The notes: a model not told the origin generated them from the letters alone. 64,000 nt of DNA from Butyrivibrio sp. (GCA_022486625.1 JAKVKH010000002.1:124001-188000), one strand, 5' to 3'. Shown: positions 54,736 through 63,904, numbered from the stretch's first letter. Numbers and translations are program-made.

Positions 54736-55500
54736 ATGAAGAAATGTCTTAGGAAACTGAGTCTTATGTTATGTATGTCACTGATTCTGAGTATGGTACT
54801 GGGAATGACAGCGCTGGCTGATGGAACAGATACCAGTGTGTTTGATTTCGGGCAGACGGTGATGACGATCAGGCAGGGAGAATCGCAGACCATTACGCTG
54901 CGTGCAAGTAAGGCCTATACGTATTACATGGTTGGCAACACCAGCAGGGCAACCTACTGTGAATGCAGCGGAAATGCAGGGAAAGCTGAGATTACGTTCC
55001 ATGTCGGTTCAGATGAAACAGCAGGAAAAAGTATTATGTTCTGGTTTTATGTAGAAGGATCAGATCAGCATGACAATGTTGAAGTAAAGGTACAGTCCGG
55101 GACAGCTTCATCAGTAAAGGCAGCAAATACGACAGCCGTTGCAGCTGCCAATGCAGCGGTTATTTCACCGACAGTGATTCCTGCAACGACGCAGACCACG
55201 ATTGCTTTTCCGGACGGAACAAGCGGCGTGGTGGCGGTATCCGGTAACTCTGTCGGTCTGGTATCCGATGGGGCAGGGGTACCTCTTGGCGCATTTGCAG
55301 TTGCAAATGCCAGAGGAACTTTGCAGCCGATTACACTTCAGAATGTGGTCTCTGTGAACCGGATCAGTTTTATCGGCATATCCTCAGAAATTGGCGCAAA
55401 AAGTGCGGTAATCACAATTTCAGCAGCAGATAAGACAGTACTGATGGCAAGAGGGATTGCGGGTCTGTGTATTAATGGACAGTATGTACTCTGGCCATAA
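54736..55500 (+). CDS. Secreted protein of unknown function
   Basis: This is a 254-residue protein I do not recognise. It opens with a clear signal peptide (basic MKKCLRK, hydrophobic 9-24, cleavage after ALA at residue 28). There is no lipobox, LPXTG or C-terminal helix, so it should be released or held by non-covalent contact. Mature residues 30-115 look strand-rich and Ig-like (a TIRQGESQTITLRAS opening). A low-complexity Ala/Thr/Val linker spans about 118-150, and a second strand-rich half ends in INGQYVLWP. It has a full AGGAGGG ribosome site and is set apart by its own probable promoter and a terminator, unlike every other gene here. It might bind or protect the exported glycan. Confidence 0.85.
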   Translation: MKKCLRKLSLMLCMSLILSMVLGMTALADGTDTSVFDFGQTVMTIRQGESQTITLRASKAYTYYMVGNTSRATYCECSGNAGKAEITFHVGSDETAGKSIMFWFYVEGSDQHDNVEVKVQSGTASSVKAANTTAVAAANAAVISPTVIPATTQTTIAFPDGTSGVVAVSGNSVGLVSDGAGVPLGAFAVANARGTLQPITLQNVVSVNRISFIGISSEIGAKSAVITISAADKTVLMARGIAGLCINGQYVLWP

Positions 55501-55587
55501 GCCGGTAAAGGTAAACGTGACAGAATAAATGAACATAAGATGCAGCGGAAAATGATTTCAGGAGAGTCTGTAAAGAAAACTCTTTTG

Positions 55588-55614
55588 AAAGATGTTGCCG
55601 TTGCATCTTTTTTT
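55588..55614 (+). terminator. Rho-independent terminator
   Basis: The stem AAAGATG (55588-55594) pairs with CATCTTT (55604-55610) around a nine-base loop and is followed by an unbroken T tract (55608-55614). It is the only convincing intrinsic terminator in the window and lies 87 bases after the secreted-protein stop. The stem is short and A+T-rich, so termination may be partial. Confidence 0.65.
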
Positions 55615-55641
55615 GTGCATAGCCTGCAAAACGATTCTGCA

Positions 55642-55670
55642 TTGAAAATACGATGGAAAGCGGTTATATT
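55642..55670 (+). promoter_or_regulatory. Sigma-70-type promoter
   Basis: TTGAAA (55642-55647), a 17-base spacer, and TATATT (55665-55670) closely match consensus. Initiation near 55677 would give a leader of about 30 bases containing AAGGAG (55691-55696) before the MBOAT start at 55708. It lies just after the terminator, as expected for a new transcription unit. Confidence 0.65.
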
Positions 55671-55707
55671 ATTTTAAGAATCTTCCAATTAAGGAGAACT
55701 CGGAATT

Positions 55708-57165
55708 ATGCAGGTGATTACAATAGAATTTCTGATTTTTCTGCCACTGGTGGCACTGGTATATTATCTGATACCTGGAAAAATACGTTACATATGGCTG
55801 CTGGTGGCAAGCTATTTTTTCTATATGAGTGCGAGTCCTGTTTGTGCACTTTTTCTTGTGACATCGACAATGACGACTTATGCGGCAGGCTTACTCCTTC
55901 AGAAAAAAAGAAGGAAGTCAGTTCTGGTATGCTGTCTTTTGATTAATCTGGGAATTCTGGGTGTATTCAAATATGCAGATTTTGCCTGCGGTACGGCTGC
56001 CGGAATTCTGTCTGTATTCCATGTGCAGATGACAGATCCGGGAATTAAACTTCTGCTTCCGGTTGGAATTTCTTTCTATATGTTTCAGGCACTGGGTTAT
56101 GTGATAGACGTGTATCGCGGTGATATCACTGCAGAGGTAAATCCGTTCAGGTATGCATTGTTCGTATCCTTTTTCCCGGAAGTCATGTCAGGACCTATTG
56201 AACGTGCGGGGCATATGCTGCCGCAGTTTCGGGAACCTGCAGCCTTTGATCCGGACCATGTAAGGGACGGACTGCTGCGGATGATGTGGGGATATTTTCT
56301 TAAGATGGTGCTGGCAGACCGTATTGCGATTCTGGTCAATACAGTTTACGCAGATCCGGAGAAGTATCCGGGGACGGTTCTGCTTGTTGCAACGATTCTG
56401 TATACCTTCCAGATATACTGTGATTTTGCAGGTTATACGAATATTGCGGTCGGCGCAGCCGGTGTTATGGGCATTCAGGTGATGGAGAACTTTGACTGTC
56501 CGTATCTGGCAGGAAGTATTGCAGATTTCTGGCGCAGGTGGCATATTTCGTTATCGGGCTGGTTTCGTGATTATCTCTATTTTCCACTTGGCGGGAACCG
56601 GAAGGGACTGGTACGAAAATATATCAACATCATGATTGTATTCATGGTTTCAGGGCTCTGGCATGGCGCAGACTGGACATTTGTGCTGTGGGGTGGACTG
56701 CACGGCCTGTATCAGATAATCGGGAAGCTTCTGATGCCGGTCAGAAATTTTATGGTAAAGGCATTTCATGTGAACAGGAACTCTTTTTCTCATCGGCTGC
56801 TGAAGATACTGTGCACTTTTTCACTGGTGTCCTTTGCCTGGATCTTTTTCAGGGCAGAAGATATCAATACTGCACTTTATGTGGCGGGACATCTGTGGCA
56901 TTTTCAGCCATGGGTATTGACAGACGGCACACTGTATGGCCTTGGACTTGATGCCGCAGGTTTCAATCTGATGCTGGGCTGTCTGGCAGTACTGATTGCA
57001 GCAGATCTCTGTCATTTTCACGGACTGAAAATTTCGGAAAAGATTACTGCACAGGGGATATGGCTCAGATGGCTGATCTATATTGCAGCAGTGATGTTTA
57101 TCCTTGTCTGCGGCATCTGGGGACCGGGGTATGATGAGACCGGGTTTATTTATTATCAGTTCTGA
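55708..57165 (+). CDS. MBOAT O-acyltransferase (AlgI/DltB-like), copy 2
   Basis: This is a 485-residue MBOAT protein with about eleven helices. The family core is CDFAGYTNIAVG, ADFWRRWHISLSGWFRDY and the catalytic histidine in VSGLWHGADWTF. It parallels the enzyme at 29123 but differs at many positions, including YTN for YSD, so it is an independent paralogue rather than a recent copy. It is followed by its own SGNH-like partner. It should O-acylate an exported glycan, perhaps at a different sugar or hydroxyl from copy 1. AAGGAG lies 11 bases before the ATG, a slightly long spacing. Confidence 0.93.
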   Translation: MQVITIEFLIFLPLVALVYYLIPGKIRYIWLLVASYFFYMSASPVCALFLVTSTMTTYAAGLLLQKKRRKSVLVCCLLINLGILGVFKYADFACGTAAGILSVFHVQMTDPGIKLLLPVGISFYMFQALGYVIDVYRGDITAEVNPFRYALFVSFFPEVMSGPIERAGHMLPQFREPAAFDPDHVRDGLLRMMWGYFLKMVLADRIAILVNTVYADPEKYPGTVLLVATILYTFQIYCDFAGYTNIAVGAAGVMGIQVMENFDCPYLAGSIADFWRRWHISLSGWFRDYLYFPLGGNRKGLVRKYINIMIVFMVSGLWHGADWTFVLWGGLHGLYQIIGKLLMPVRNFMVKAFHVNRNSFSHRLLKILCTFSLVSFAWIFFRAEDINTALYVAGHLWHFQPWVLTDGTLYGLGLDAAGFNLMLGCLAVLIAADLCHFHGLKISEKITAQGIWLRWLIYIAAVMFILVCGIWGPGYDETGFIYYQF

Positions 57166-57201
57166 GGCAACATTATGGTGTATCTATGAGGTAATTCGGA
57201 G

Positions 57202-58728
57202 ATGAAATACAGAAAGACATTTCTTTTTTTGATCAGAGCAGTTCTGTTTCTGGTGATTCTGACCGGGGTGCTGTATTGCACTGCCGTTGTTCTGCAGTGT
57301 AAAGACAGTCAGTATAAATATGCAGATTTTTTTCGGACAGCGGATCAGCTGGACGTATTGTTTCTCGGATCTTCGCATGTGATTAATGGAATCAATCCGG
57401 TGCAGTTCTATGAGGACTATGGCTATACTTCCTATAATATGGGAGGACACGGGAGTGTGGTGCCTTCTACTTACTGGGAATTCAGGAACGCATTGGATTA
57501 CTGCAGACCAGAGTATGTGGTGGTAGATGCCTATATGTTGGAGAAGGACTTTCATTATCTTGATCAGGGAGAAGACGGGGAAGATGCCAACAGTTCGACA
57601 GATCAGCTCCATCTGAACATGGACTGCTGGCCATATTCACAGACCAAAGTGGCAGCAGTGAAGGATCTTCTGAGTGATAAGAAGTTGCAGAGACAGTTCC
57701 TGTATGACTTTATTCTTTATCATAACCGCTGGGAAGAACTGGGGCAGAATGATTTTCTGCAGCTGACGGGGAATGAAGATCGGAACATACTGATGGGAGC
57801 AGAACAGAGATTCAAGGTGGATGCAGTGCCGGATATTGAATATCCGAAAGATGATACCGGGATGCTTACAGGGCAGACGCAGGGAGAACTGTATCTGGAA
57901 AAGCTTCTGAAGGACTGCCGGAAAGAAAAGATCAGGGTGATTCTGACATTTCTGCCAAAGGCGCAGGTAACAGAAGAAGATGTACAGTCAGCAAATTCTG
58001 CCGGACAGATTGCAGAAAAATATGAGGTTCCGTTTCTGAACTTTCTGAAGAAAAGCGATGTGGTGAATTTCTATACAGATATGAATGATAATGGGCATCT
58101 GAACAGCAACGGAATGCAGAAAGTGACAGAGTACATCGGGCAGTATCTGCACGAACATACTGACTTGGCAGACCATCGGGGAGATACCGGGTACGAACTC
58201 TGGGATCAGCGTGTGGATGAATTTCAGCAGTCAGAGGCAGAGCAGACACAGACGCAGGAGAATCTATACAGCGAACTGATGGTGCTAGGAAATCACAGTG
58301 TGAATTATGTCGTTTATGTAAAAGCGGGTTCCGAAATTCTGAAGGATCCTGAAGCAGTAGGACTGTTGGAGGAACTGACGGGTACCAAGGAGATTGAGAA
58401 TGCGGTTCAGAGTGGCGGACCATATTTCCTTGCTCAGGATGACACGAAAGGGATTATGCAGGAATATACAGAACCGGCGGAACCGGATGCTTTTGATACC
58501 ACGGCGGGAAAAATGGAATATATCGGTCTCCCGGATTTTGGAGCAGTGTATCTGAACGGAGATGAAGATCATAATCTGCTTGATATGGGGGACAACTATG
58601 GCAGTGATCTGCAGATCCTCATTATGGACAGGAAGAATGGCCAGGTACTGAAGCATCAGTGCTGGTATGCACAGGGACAGGATTATCAGCTGTGTGAGGA
58701 TGATGTGGCACAGGGACAGAACAGATAG
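57202..58728 (+). CDS. Membrane-anchored SGNH-family acyl-transfer partner of MBOAT, copy 2
   Basis: This is a 508-residue protein with one N-terminal helix (about 8-31) and an outer catalytic domain. G56-S57-S58-H59 in LFLGSSHVING is the nucleophile elbow, and D296-x-x-H299 (NDNGHLNSNG) completes the SGNH triad. This is the DltD/AlgJ-type partner of the MBOAT upstream. From about residue 330 there is an extra acidic C-terminal region of about 180 residues that I cannot assign and that the shorter partner at 30611 lacks; it may bind the glycan. The start follows GAGG at 57188-57191 with a 10-base spacer. Confidence 0.82.
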   Translation: MKYRKTFLFLIRAVLFLVILTGVLYCTAVVLQCKDSQYKYADFFRTADQLDVLFLGSSHVINGINPVQFYEDYGYTSYNMGGHGSVVPSTYWEFRNALDYCRPEYVVVDAYMLEKDFHYLDQGEDGEDANSSTDQLHLNMDCWPYSQTKVAAVKDLLSDKKLQRQFLYDFILYHNRWEELGQNDFLQLTGNEDRNILMGAEQRFKVDAVPDIEYPKDDTGMLTGQTQGELYLEKLLKDCRKEKIRVILTFLPKAQVTEEDVQSANSAGQIAEKYEVPFLNFLKKSDVVNFYTDMNDNGHLNSNGMQKVTEYIGQYLHEHTDLADHRGDTGYELWDQRVDEFQQSEAEQTQTQENLYSELMVLGNHSVNYVVYVKAGSEILKDPEAVGLLEELTGTKEIENAVQSGGPYFLAQDDTKGIMQEYTEPAEPDAFDTTAGKMEYIGLPDFGAVYLNGDEDHNLLDMGDNYGSDLQILIMDRKNGQVLKHQCWYAQGQDYQLCEDDVAQGQNR

Positions 58729-58773
58729 AACAGGCAGGAATCCGAAGCGCTGCTACGGAGAAAAGGGCAGGAT

Positions 58774-60552
58774 ATGAAAGCAGAAAACTGGATCAGCAGA
58801 TACGGGAAGAAAACAAGGCAGGTGGTAAAGGCGTTTCTGGCTGTCTGGGCAGTGCAGATACTGACCGGGATGACGGTCAGAAATGTGATGCTTCCGGTAG
58901 TCTTTTTGCTGTGTCTTTTGGGTTTCAGACATGTGGATCAGGTGTATCCGGAGAAAAGGGCTTTCATACAGATTACGGCAGGGGCATTTACACTGATGGT
59001 TTTGCTGGCGTTGCATCAGGATCTGACAGCGGTCTATACAAACCGTTTGTTTCAGGGAATAACGCTGCTGATTACGGCAGCAGGATTTTATCTGCTGATG
59101 GAATATATGGTCAGGTATCTGGGCGGAGTGCTGACTTCCGAGCGTTTGCGCAATGCTGTTTTCAAAGGAGCAGATGCGTCTTCTGGATGGCTTTCCCTGT
59201 GGGTATATACACTGATCTGCCTGATTTGCTGGCTGCCATACTTTCTGTATGAGTATCCTGGGATCATGTCACCGGACAGTATGAACCAGTTCAGACAGGT
59301 AATTGGTCTGGATCCGCTGTCCAACCATCATCCGGTGGTACATACGCTGCTCATCGGACTATGTTACCGTATAGGGAAAATGTTTACAGCGAATACTGAC
59401 CTGGCGCTCAGTTTCTATACGGTGTTTCAGATGCTCTTTATGGCTCTGTGTGATGCGGTTCTGATCCGTACACTGGAGAAATGCTGCCATATACGGCGCA
59501 GAATCAGTCTGCTGCTTCTGCTGTTCTATGCAGTACTCCCATATCAGGGGGTATTTGCGGTAACGATCTGGAAGGATGTACCATTTGCCGGAATTATGAT
59601 GCTGTTTGGCTGTATATTACTGCGTATGCTCTGCAGAGAAGAGAATGCGGGCAGCAGAAAGATATGGGTTTCATTGTTTCTGACCGGGATCGCCATGAGT
59701 CTGTTCCGAAGCAATGGCTGGTATGCGTACCTGCTGATGACGCCGTTTCTCGTCTATGCATTTCGCAGGCAGCTGCGAAGAATTCTGCTGTGCTGCGGAC
59801 TGACCATTCTGACTGTCAGTCTGATCAAAGAACCGGTAATGGGCAGTGCAGGAATTGCACAGGCTGATTTTATTGAGTCCTGCAGTATTCCGCTGCAGCA
59901 GATTACCAGAGTGATTGTGGACAGCAGACCGCTGACAGAGGAGCAGGAAGCATTGGTGCATCGGGTGATTGATACGACCTATATCAAACAGCTCTATGCG
60001 CCTTCCTTTGCAGATAATATGAAGGAACTGGTACGGGCAGGGCATGAGGATGAACTGACTGCACATAAAGGTGAATATCTGCAGCTGTGGCTGCAGCTGG
60101 GATTGAAATATCCCGGTATATATCTGCAGTCCTGGGTAGATATGACGAAGGGCTTCTGGTATCCGGACATTTATCAGGATCCGGGAGATATTGACGGAAT
60201 TATTGCCAATCAGGCAGGACTGTCTGCAACGCCATTGATCCGGGGACAGGCGGTTGTAAAGAGTAAGGAAATTCTTCTGAAGCTGGGAGATTATGTGCCG
60301 CTGTATGGAATGCTGTGGAGTATTGGCGGATATTTCTGGGGAATGCTTCTGGTATTTCTGCAGATCCTGGGGCAGGGCAGGAACCGGAGGAGAATACTGG
60401 TTCTGCTGCCGGAGCTGTGTCTTCTGGTAACACTTCTGATTGCAGCACCGGTCGCAGACTTCCGCTACGCATATCCACTGGTCATGACAATGCCGCTCTG
60501 GGGGATTATGGTGGTAAATATGCAGGAAAGTAAGGCGCATACGGCATGCTGA
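58774..60552 (+). CDS. DUF6020-like polytopic membrane protein (copy 2)
   Basis: This is a 592-residue protein with about twelve helices, homologous to the one at 7934. The shared landmarks are EYPGIMSPDS, the histidine pair in SNHHPVVHTLL (HHPLMH in copy 1), FQMLFMA, and a WKD (copy 1: SKD) motif after the next helices. An outer loop of about 110 residues contains conserved TRVIVDSRP-type sequence. The conserved Asp and HHP in the first outer loop fit a GT-C-like catalytic site. No function is established; lipid-sugar dependent transfer outside the membrane is inferred. GGAG precedes the start by a suitable distance. Confidence 0.8.
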   Translation: MKAENWISRYGKKTRQVVKAFLAVWAVQILTGMTVRNVMLPVVFLLCLLGFRHVDQVYPEKRAFIQITAGAFTLMVLLALHQDLTAVYTNRLFQGITLLITAAGFYLLMEYMVRYLGGVLTSERLRNAVFKGADASSGWLSLWVYTLICLICWLPYFLYEYPGIMSPDSMNQFRQVIGLDPLSNHHPVVHTLLIGLCYRIGKMFTANTDLALSFYTVFQMLFMALCDAVLIRTLEKCCHIRRRISLLLLLFYAVLPYQGVFAVTIWKDVPFAGIMMLFGCILLRMLCREENAGSRKIWVSLFLTGIAMSLFRSNGWYAYLLMTPFLVYAFRRQLRRILLCCGLTILTVSLIKEPVMGSAGIAQADFIESCSIPLQQITRVIVDSRPLTEEQEALVHRVIDTTYIKQLYAPSFADNMKELVRAGHEDELTAHKGEYLQLWLQLGLKYPGIYLQSWVDMTKGFWYPDIYQDPGDIDGIIANQAGLSATPLIRGQAVVKSKEILLKLGDYVPLYGMLWSIGGYFWGMLLVFLQILGQGRNRRRILVLLPELCLLVTLLIAAPVADFRYAYPLVMTMPLWGIMVVNMQESKAHTAC

Positions 60553-60554
60553 AT

Positions 60555-60583
60555 TTGCCATAACAGACGGAAAAGAGTATATT
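60555..60583 (+). promoter_or_regulatory. Sigma-70-type promoter
   Basis: TTGCCA (60555-60560), a 17-base spacer and TATATT (60578-60583) lie in the 58-base gap before the gene at 60611. Initiation near 60590 would leave a leader of about 20 bases. The close match and exact spacing make it a credible internal promoter. Confidence 0.55.
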
Positions 60584-60610
60584 GATTCTGAATATAGACG
60601 GGAAATTGAA

Positions 60611-62122
60611 ATGACGAAAAAAGATAAACTGAAAATAGCGCACAGCAGGATTACTGCTACAATATATATCGTGATGCTCAGCTTTCTGCTTATGATGATC
60701 TGTACCAGGTCATCGTTTCTGTATCCGATGAATAACTGGGATGATGTGAACAGTTATTTCACCATGGGTAAAGGGATGATGAACGGACTTGTGATCTATC
60801 GTGATCTTTACGAACAGAAAGGACCATACCTGTATTTCCTGTACGGACTGGCTTATCTGATTTCACACAGAACATTTGCCGGCGTTTTTATTTTTGAAGT
60901 GATTGCAGCAGCAGGATTCCTGGGAATTGCATATAAGAGCATGAGACTGTTCTGCACCAGAAGATCAGCAATGATTCTGATTTCGCTTCTTGGAGCCTGT
61001 GTATACGTGTCCAGAAGTTTTTACTGGGGAGGTGCAGCGGAAGAGTTCTGTCTGCCGCTTCTGGCGTACAGCCTGTACTGTATTTTGCAGCTCTTTCAGC
61101 AGAAAGAGCCACTGGAACCGTCTGATAAGACGGTATTTCTGGGCGGAATTCTGGCCGGAATCGTGATGCAGGTGAAGTATACCATGGCGGGATTTTATGC
61201 GGCATGGCTGTTAATGATTCTGCTGATCTTCCTGCAAAGGCGTCAATGGAAAAAAATTTTACGGGCGTGCCTGATTTTTGCAGGTGCCTTTTTTCTTACC
61301 ATGGTGCCATGGCTGGTCTATTTTGGAATGCACGGGGCATTGAAAGACTGGTATCAGGTCTATATTTATAATAATCTGTTTATTTATGCAGATTATGCCA
61401 AAATGGATACGGATGGGAGCCGTCTGTATACGTTAATGAAGGTACTGATCAATCTGGCAGAGGACAATCGGTCGTATTTTCTGTTTATTATTCTGGGAAT
61501 TATTGCCACATTGCTGGACAGAGGAAAAGGCTGGATGGCAAAGCTGAGTATTCTTCTGATGAGCAGTCTGCTGTTTCTGAATATTTTTATCGGTGGCAGT
61601 ACACTTCCGTATTATTCGATTCCGCTTATGATTTTTGTAATACCGGGATATGGATATGCCGGCAGAGCGTTTGACCTGATATTGGACAGAATCAGATGGA
61701 AACAGTTATGGAAGATGCTTCCGATGGTCAGCGTGGCCTGCAGTCTGTTGATTGTTACACTGAATTCCATGAATGTATCTTTTATGCAGCAGGACAGAGA
61801 CAGTTTTTTTGTCTACAGATTTGCAGATATTATTGAGAAAGAACAGAATCCGACGCTTGCCAATATCGGTTGCCTGGATGTCGGTCTGTATACGGTGACC
61901 GGGATTATTCCCACGTGCCGGTTCTTTCAGACCAATGCAATATCGCTTGAAGAAATGAATCAGGAGCAGGAAGACTGCATTGCAGAAGGAAAGACGCAGT
62001 TCATTGTAATGAGAGATTCCTATCCGAAGAATATTTTTACGCATTATGCGCTGGTCGCGCAGGCACCATATCACTGGGGAAATTACCGGTTTATGTATTA
62101 TCTGTTCAAATCGGTTGATTAA
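60611..62122 (+). CDS. GT39/PMT-like GT-C membrane glycosyltransferase
   Basis: This is a 503-residue polytopic protein with about eleven helices. The first outer loop has NNWDDVNSYFTMGKGMM followed by YRDLYEQKGPYLYF. The WDD acids and the E-x-KGP motif are typical of ArnT/PMT-like GT-C enzymes that use polyprenyl-phosphate sugars. It should therefore transfer a sugar to a glycan or protein on the outer face. A C-terminal soluble tail of about 90 residues follows the last helix (about 410 on). The ribosome site (GGGAAA) is weak. It is probably transcribed from its own promoter at 60555. Confidence 0.83.
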   Translation: MTKKDKLKIAHSRITATIYIVMLSFLLMMICTRSSFLYPMNNWDDVNSYFTMGKGMMNGLVIYRDLYEQKGPYLYFLYGLAYLISHRTFAGVFIFEVIAAAGFLGIAYKSMRLFCTRRSAMILISLLGACVYVSRSFYWGGAAEEFCLPLLAYSLYCILQLFQQKEPLEPSDKTVFLGGILAGIVMQVKYTMAGFYAAWLLMILLIFLQRRQWKKILRACLIFAGAFFLTMVPWLVYFGMHGALKDWYQVYIYNNLFIYADYAKMDTDGSRLYTLMKVLINLAEDNRSYFLFIILGIIATLLDRGKGWMAKLSILLMSSLLFLNIFIGGSTLPYYSIPLMIFVIPGYGYAGRAFDLILDRIRWKQLWKMLPMVSVACSLLIVTLNSMNVSFMQQDRDSFFVYRFADIIEKEQNPTLANIGCLDVGLYTVTGIIPTCRFFQTNAISLEEMNQEQEDCIAEGKTQFIVMRDSYPKNIFTHYALVAQAPYHWGNYRFMYYLFKSVD

Positions 62123-62152
62123 TATGTAATAATTAATTTTTCATCAGGCCAG

Positions 62153-62181
62153 TTTATGTTAAAATTTAAAGAAATTATAAT
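62153..62181 (+). promoter_or_regulatory. Possible promoter with perfect -10 box
   Basis: A perfect TATAAT (62176-62181) sits 17 bases after a weak -35 match, TTTATG (62153-62158), in a strongly A+T-rich gap. Initiation near 62188 would place the leader before GGAG (62210-62213) and the ATG at 62222. A+T richness raises the chance of false matches. Confidence 0.4.
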
Positions 62182-62221
62182 ATGTACTGGGATATATATT
62201 ATATATGATGGAGTATGTGCG

Positions 62222-63904
62222 ATGCTTATTGATTTAGTAAATTGGGTATGGATAATAGTTTCGGTATTGCTTATTGGAGATGCCGCAGGCAAGATGGTTC
62301 TGTCCAGATCGAAGGGTATTGAAAAACTGTCTTTCGATATTATGTTTGTAATTGGAACCTGTATAATTACAGTTTATGCTGAGACACTGAGTATATTTTA
62401 CAGAGTAGGGACGCTGGCAACACTGGCTTTGGCAGTTATCTGCGGGATATCTGCAGTTTATGCCAGAAAGGAAATACTGAGTCAGCTTTTGACCTTTAGA
62501 AAATGGATTAAAAATGAAAACATATGGAAAAAAGTACTGATTTTTATCGCATTTGCCTTCTTTCTTGCGTTGTCGTGCCAGCAGGTTTGGGCAGATGACG
62601 ACTATGGGTATCATATTCAGGCAATTGAATGGATCAATAGATATGGGATTGTTAAAGGGCAGGGAATATTACATTTTCGTTTTGCGTATAATAGTGCCTT
62701 TTTATCGCTTCAGGCTTTATATAATTGGGCATCACTTATTGGATACAATCTTCATACAGTTAATTCATTATATGCGTGCTTGTTTACTATTTATTGTATT
62801 CTGACTATCAATAGGAAAAGAGAAGAACATAAACCGTCGTTGAAAGTGTCAGATGTAATGAAAGTTTTTGCAGTAGTATATATTCTCATAAATTATTCAA
62901 CACTGATCGGAGTGGAAACGGATCCATTACCGTTGATGGTATATATGTATCTGTTTATCAAATGGACAGAATATATTGAAGAAAAGCAGTTGGTGGAACA
63001 GTTTGCAATTATATGCCTGCTTAGTGTTTTTGCATTAACACTGAAATTGTCCATTGGTTCCATGGCAGTGCTGACAATATACCCATTATACAAACTGCTG
63101 AAACAAAAACAGTGGAAAACAATCGGAATATGTATATTATGCGGAATCCTTATTCTGGCGCCGTTCCTGGTGCGAAATGTAATTATTTCAGGGTATCTGA
63201 TTTATCCTTTTTATAAATTAGATCTTTTTAATGTGGACTGGAAGATACCTGAATCAGTGGTCATTAATGATTATAATGGGATTGTAATTTGGGGAAGAGG
63301 CTTAAAGGAATACACTGAATATGATACATGGGAAAATATTATGAAATATCCATTCCTTAAATGGTTTCCAGTATGGTTTGTTCAGCTTCCGGTGATTTAT
63401 AAGATATGGTTCTGCTTTTTTGCGGTTTGCACAATTGAATTTGTTATAGTACTTTGTCTGAAAGCAGCAAGGAAACAAAAAATTAATCTGATGGAGTTTA
63501 CTTTGGGTGTGGCTCTTTTCTGTGCATTATACTGGTTTTTGAATGCACCATTGATCAGATATGGAGCTTGTCTTATGGTCATTTTCAGTATTATGGAAAT
63601 TTCTTTTTACCATCGGAAAATAAATAAAGTGATAATTGCCGGAGCAGCGTTATGGGGTTGTGTGGCTTTGGCAATCTCGCTGGGAATACCGATATGGCCT
63701 GCAGCATATGAACATTCAGAAATGGTAGGAACGCAAATGCCAATAACTTATGAGGACGGGAAAAGAGTTACGTTATATGCACCCAAAGAAGGTGGGCACT
63801 GTGATCCTGATGTTTTTCCGGGTACGAATGAGCAATCCCATATTGATAATCTGGAAATGCGTGGTAGCAGAATCGAAGATGGATTCAGGGCGAAAACAGA
63901 ATAG
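62222..63904 (+). CDS. LIC_10190-like polytopic membrane protein
   Basis: This is a 560-residue membrane protein with about twelve helices. A DDDYGYH motif in an outer loop (near residue 120) and the downstream WINRYGIVKGQG, LHFRFAYNS stretch resemble the LIC_10190-like family of large membrane proteins found in surface glycan loci; function is unknown and GT-C-like transfer is inferred. I start at ATG 62222, with GGAG at 62210-62213; ATG 62156 is in frame but has no ribosome site and lies within the promoter-like sequence. The coding sequence is clearly more A+T-rich than its neighbours (many AAA, AAT, ATA and TTA codons), which suggests a separate origin. Confidence 0.78.
   Translation: MLIDLVNWVWIIVSVLLIGDAAGKMVLSRSKGIEKLSFDIMFVIGTCIITVYAETLSIFYRVGTLATLALAVICGISAVYARKEILSQLLTFRKWIKNENIWKKVLIFIAFAFFLALSCQQVWADDDYGYHIQAIEWINRYGIVKGQGILHFRFAYNSAFLSLQALYNWASLIGYNLHTVNSLYACLFTIYCILTINRKREEHKPSLKVSDVMKVFAVVYILINYSTLIGVETDPLPLMVYMYLFIKWTEYIEEKQLVEQFAIICLLSVFALTLKLSIGSMAVLTIYPLYKLLKQKQWKTIGICILCGILILAPFLVRNVIISGYLIYPFYKLDLFNVDWKIPESVVINDYNGIVIWGRGLKEYTEYDTWENIMKYPFLKWFPVWFVQLPVIYKIWFCFFAVCTIEFVIVLCLKAARKQKINLMEFTLGVALFCALYWFLNAPLIRYGACLMVIFSIMEISFYHRKINKVIIAGAALWGCVALAISLGIPIWPAAYEHSEMVGTQMPITYEDGKRVTLYAPKEGGHCDPDVFPGTNEQSHIDNLEMRGSRIEDGFRAKTE

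Larger units (their letters stand above)
55501..55707. other. Largest intergenic gap: terminator followed by promoter
   Basis: This 207-base stretch is the longest non-coding gap in the window. It holds an intrinsic terminator (55588-55614) and then a strong promoter (55642-55670). No small open reading frame with a ribosome site, tRNA or repeat is evident. It marks a boundary between the secreted-protein unit and the second acylation module. Confidence 0.7.

Noticed and set aside
62118..62141. ATTAAT...ATTAAT followed by a T run, possible terminator after the gene at 60611
   Set aside because: The stem has only A-T pairs and would be unstable. Such motifs are expected by chance in this A+T-rich gap.
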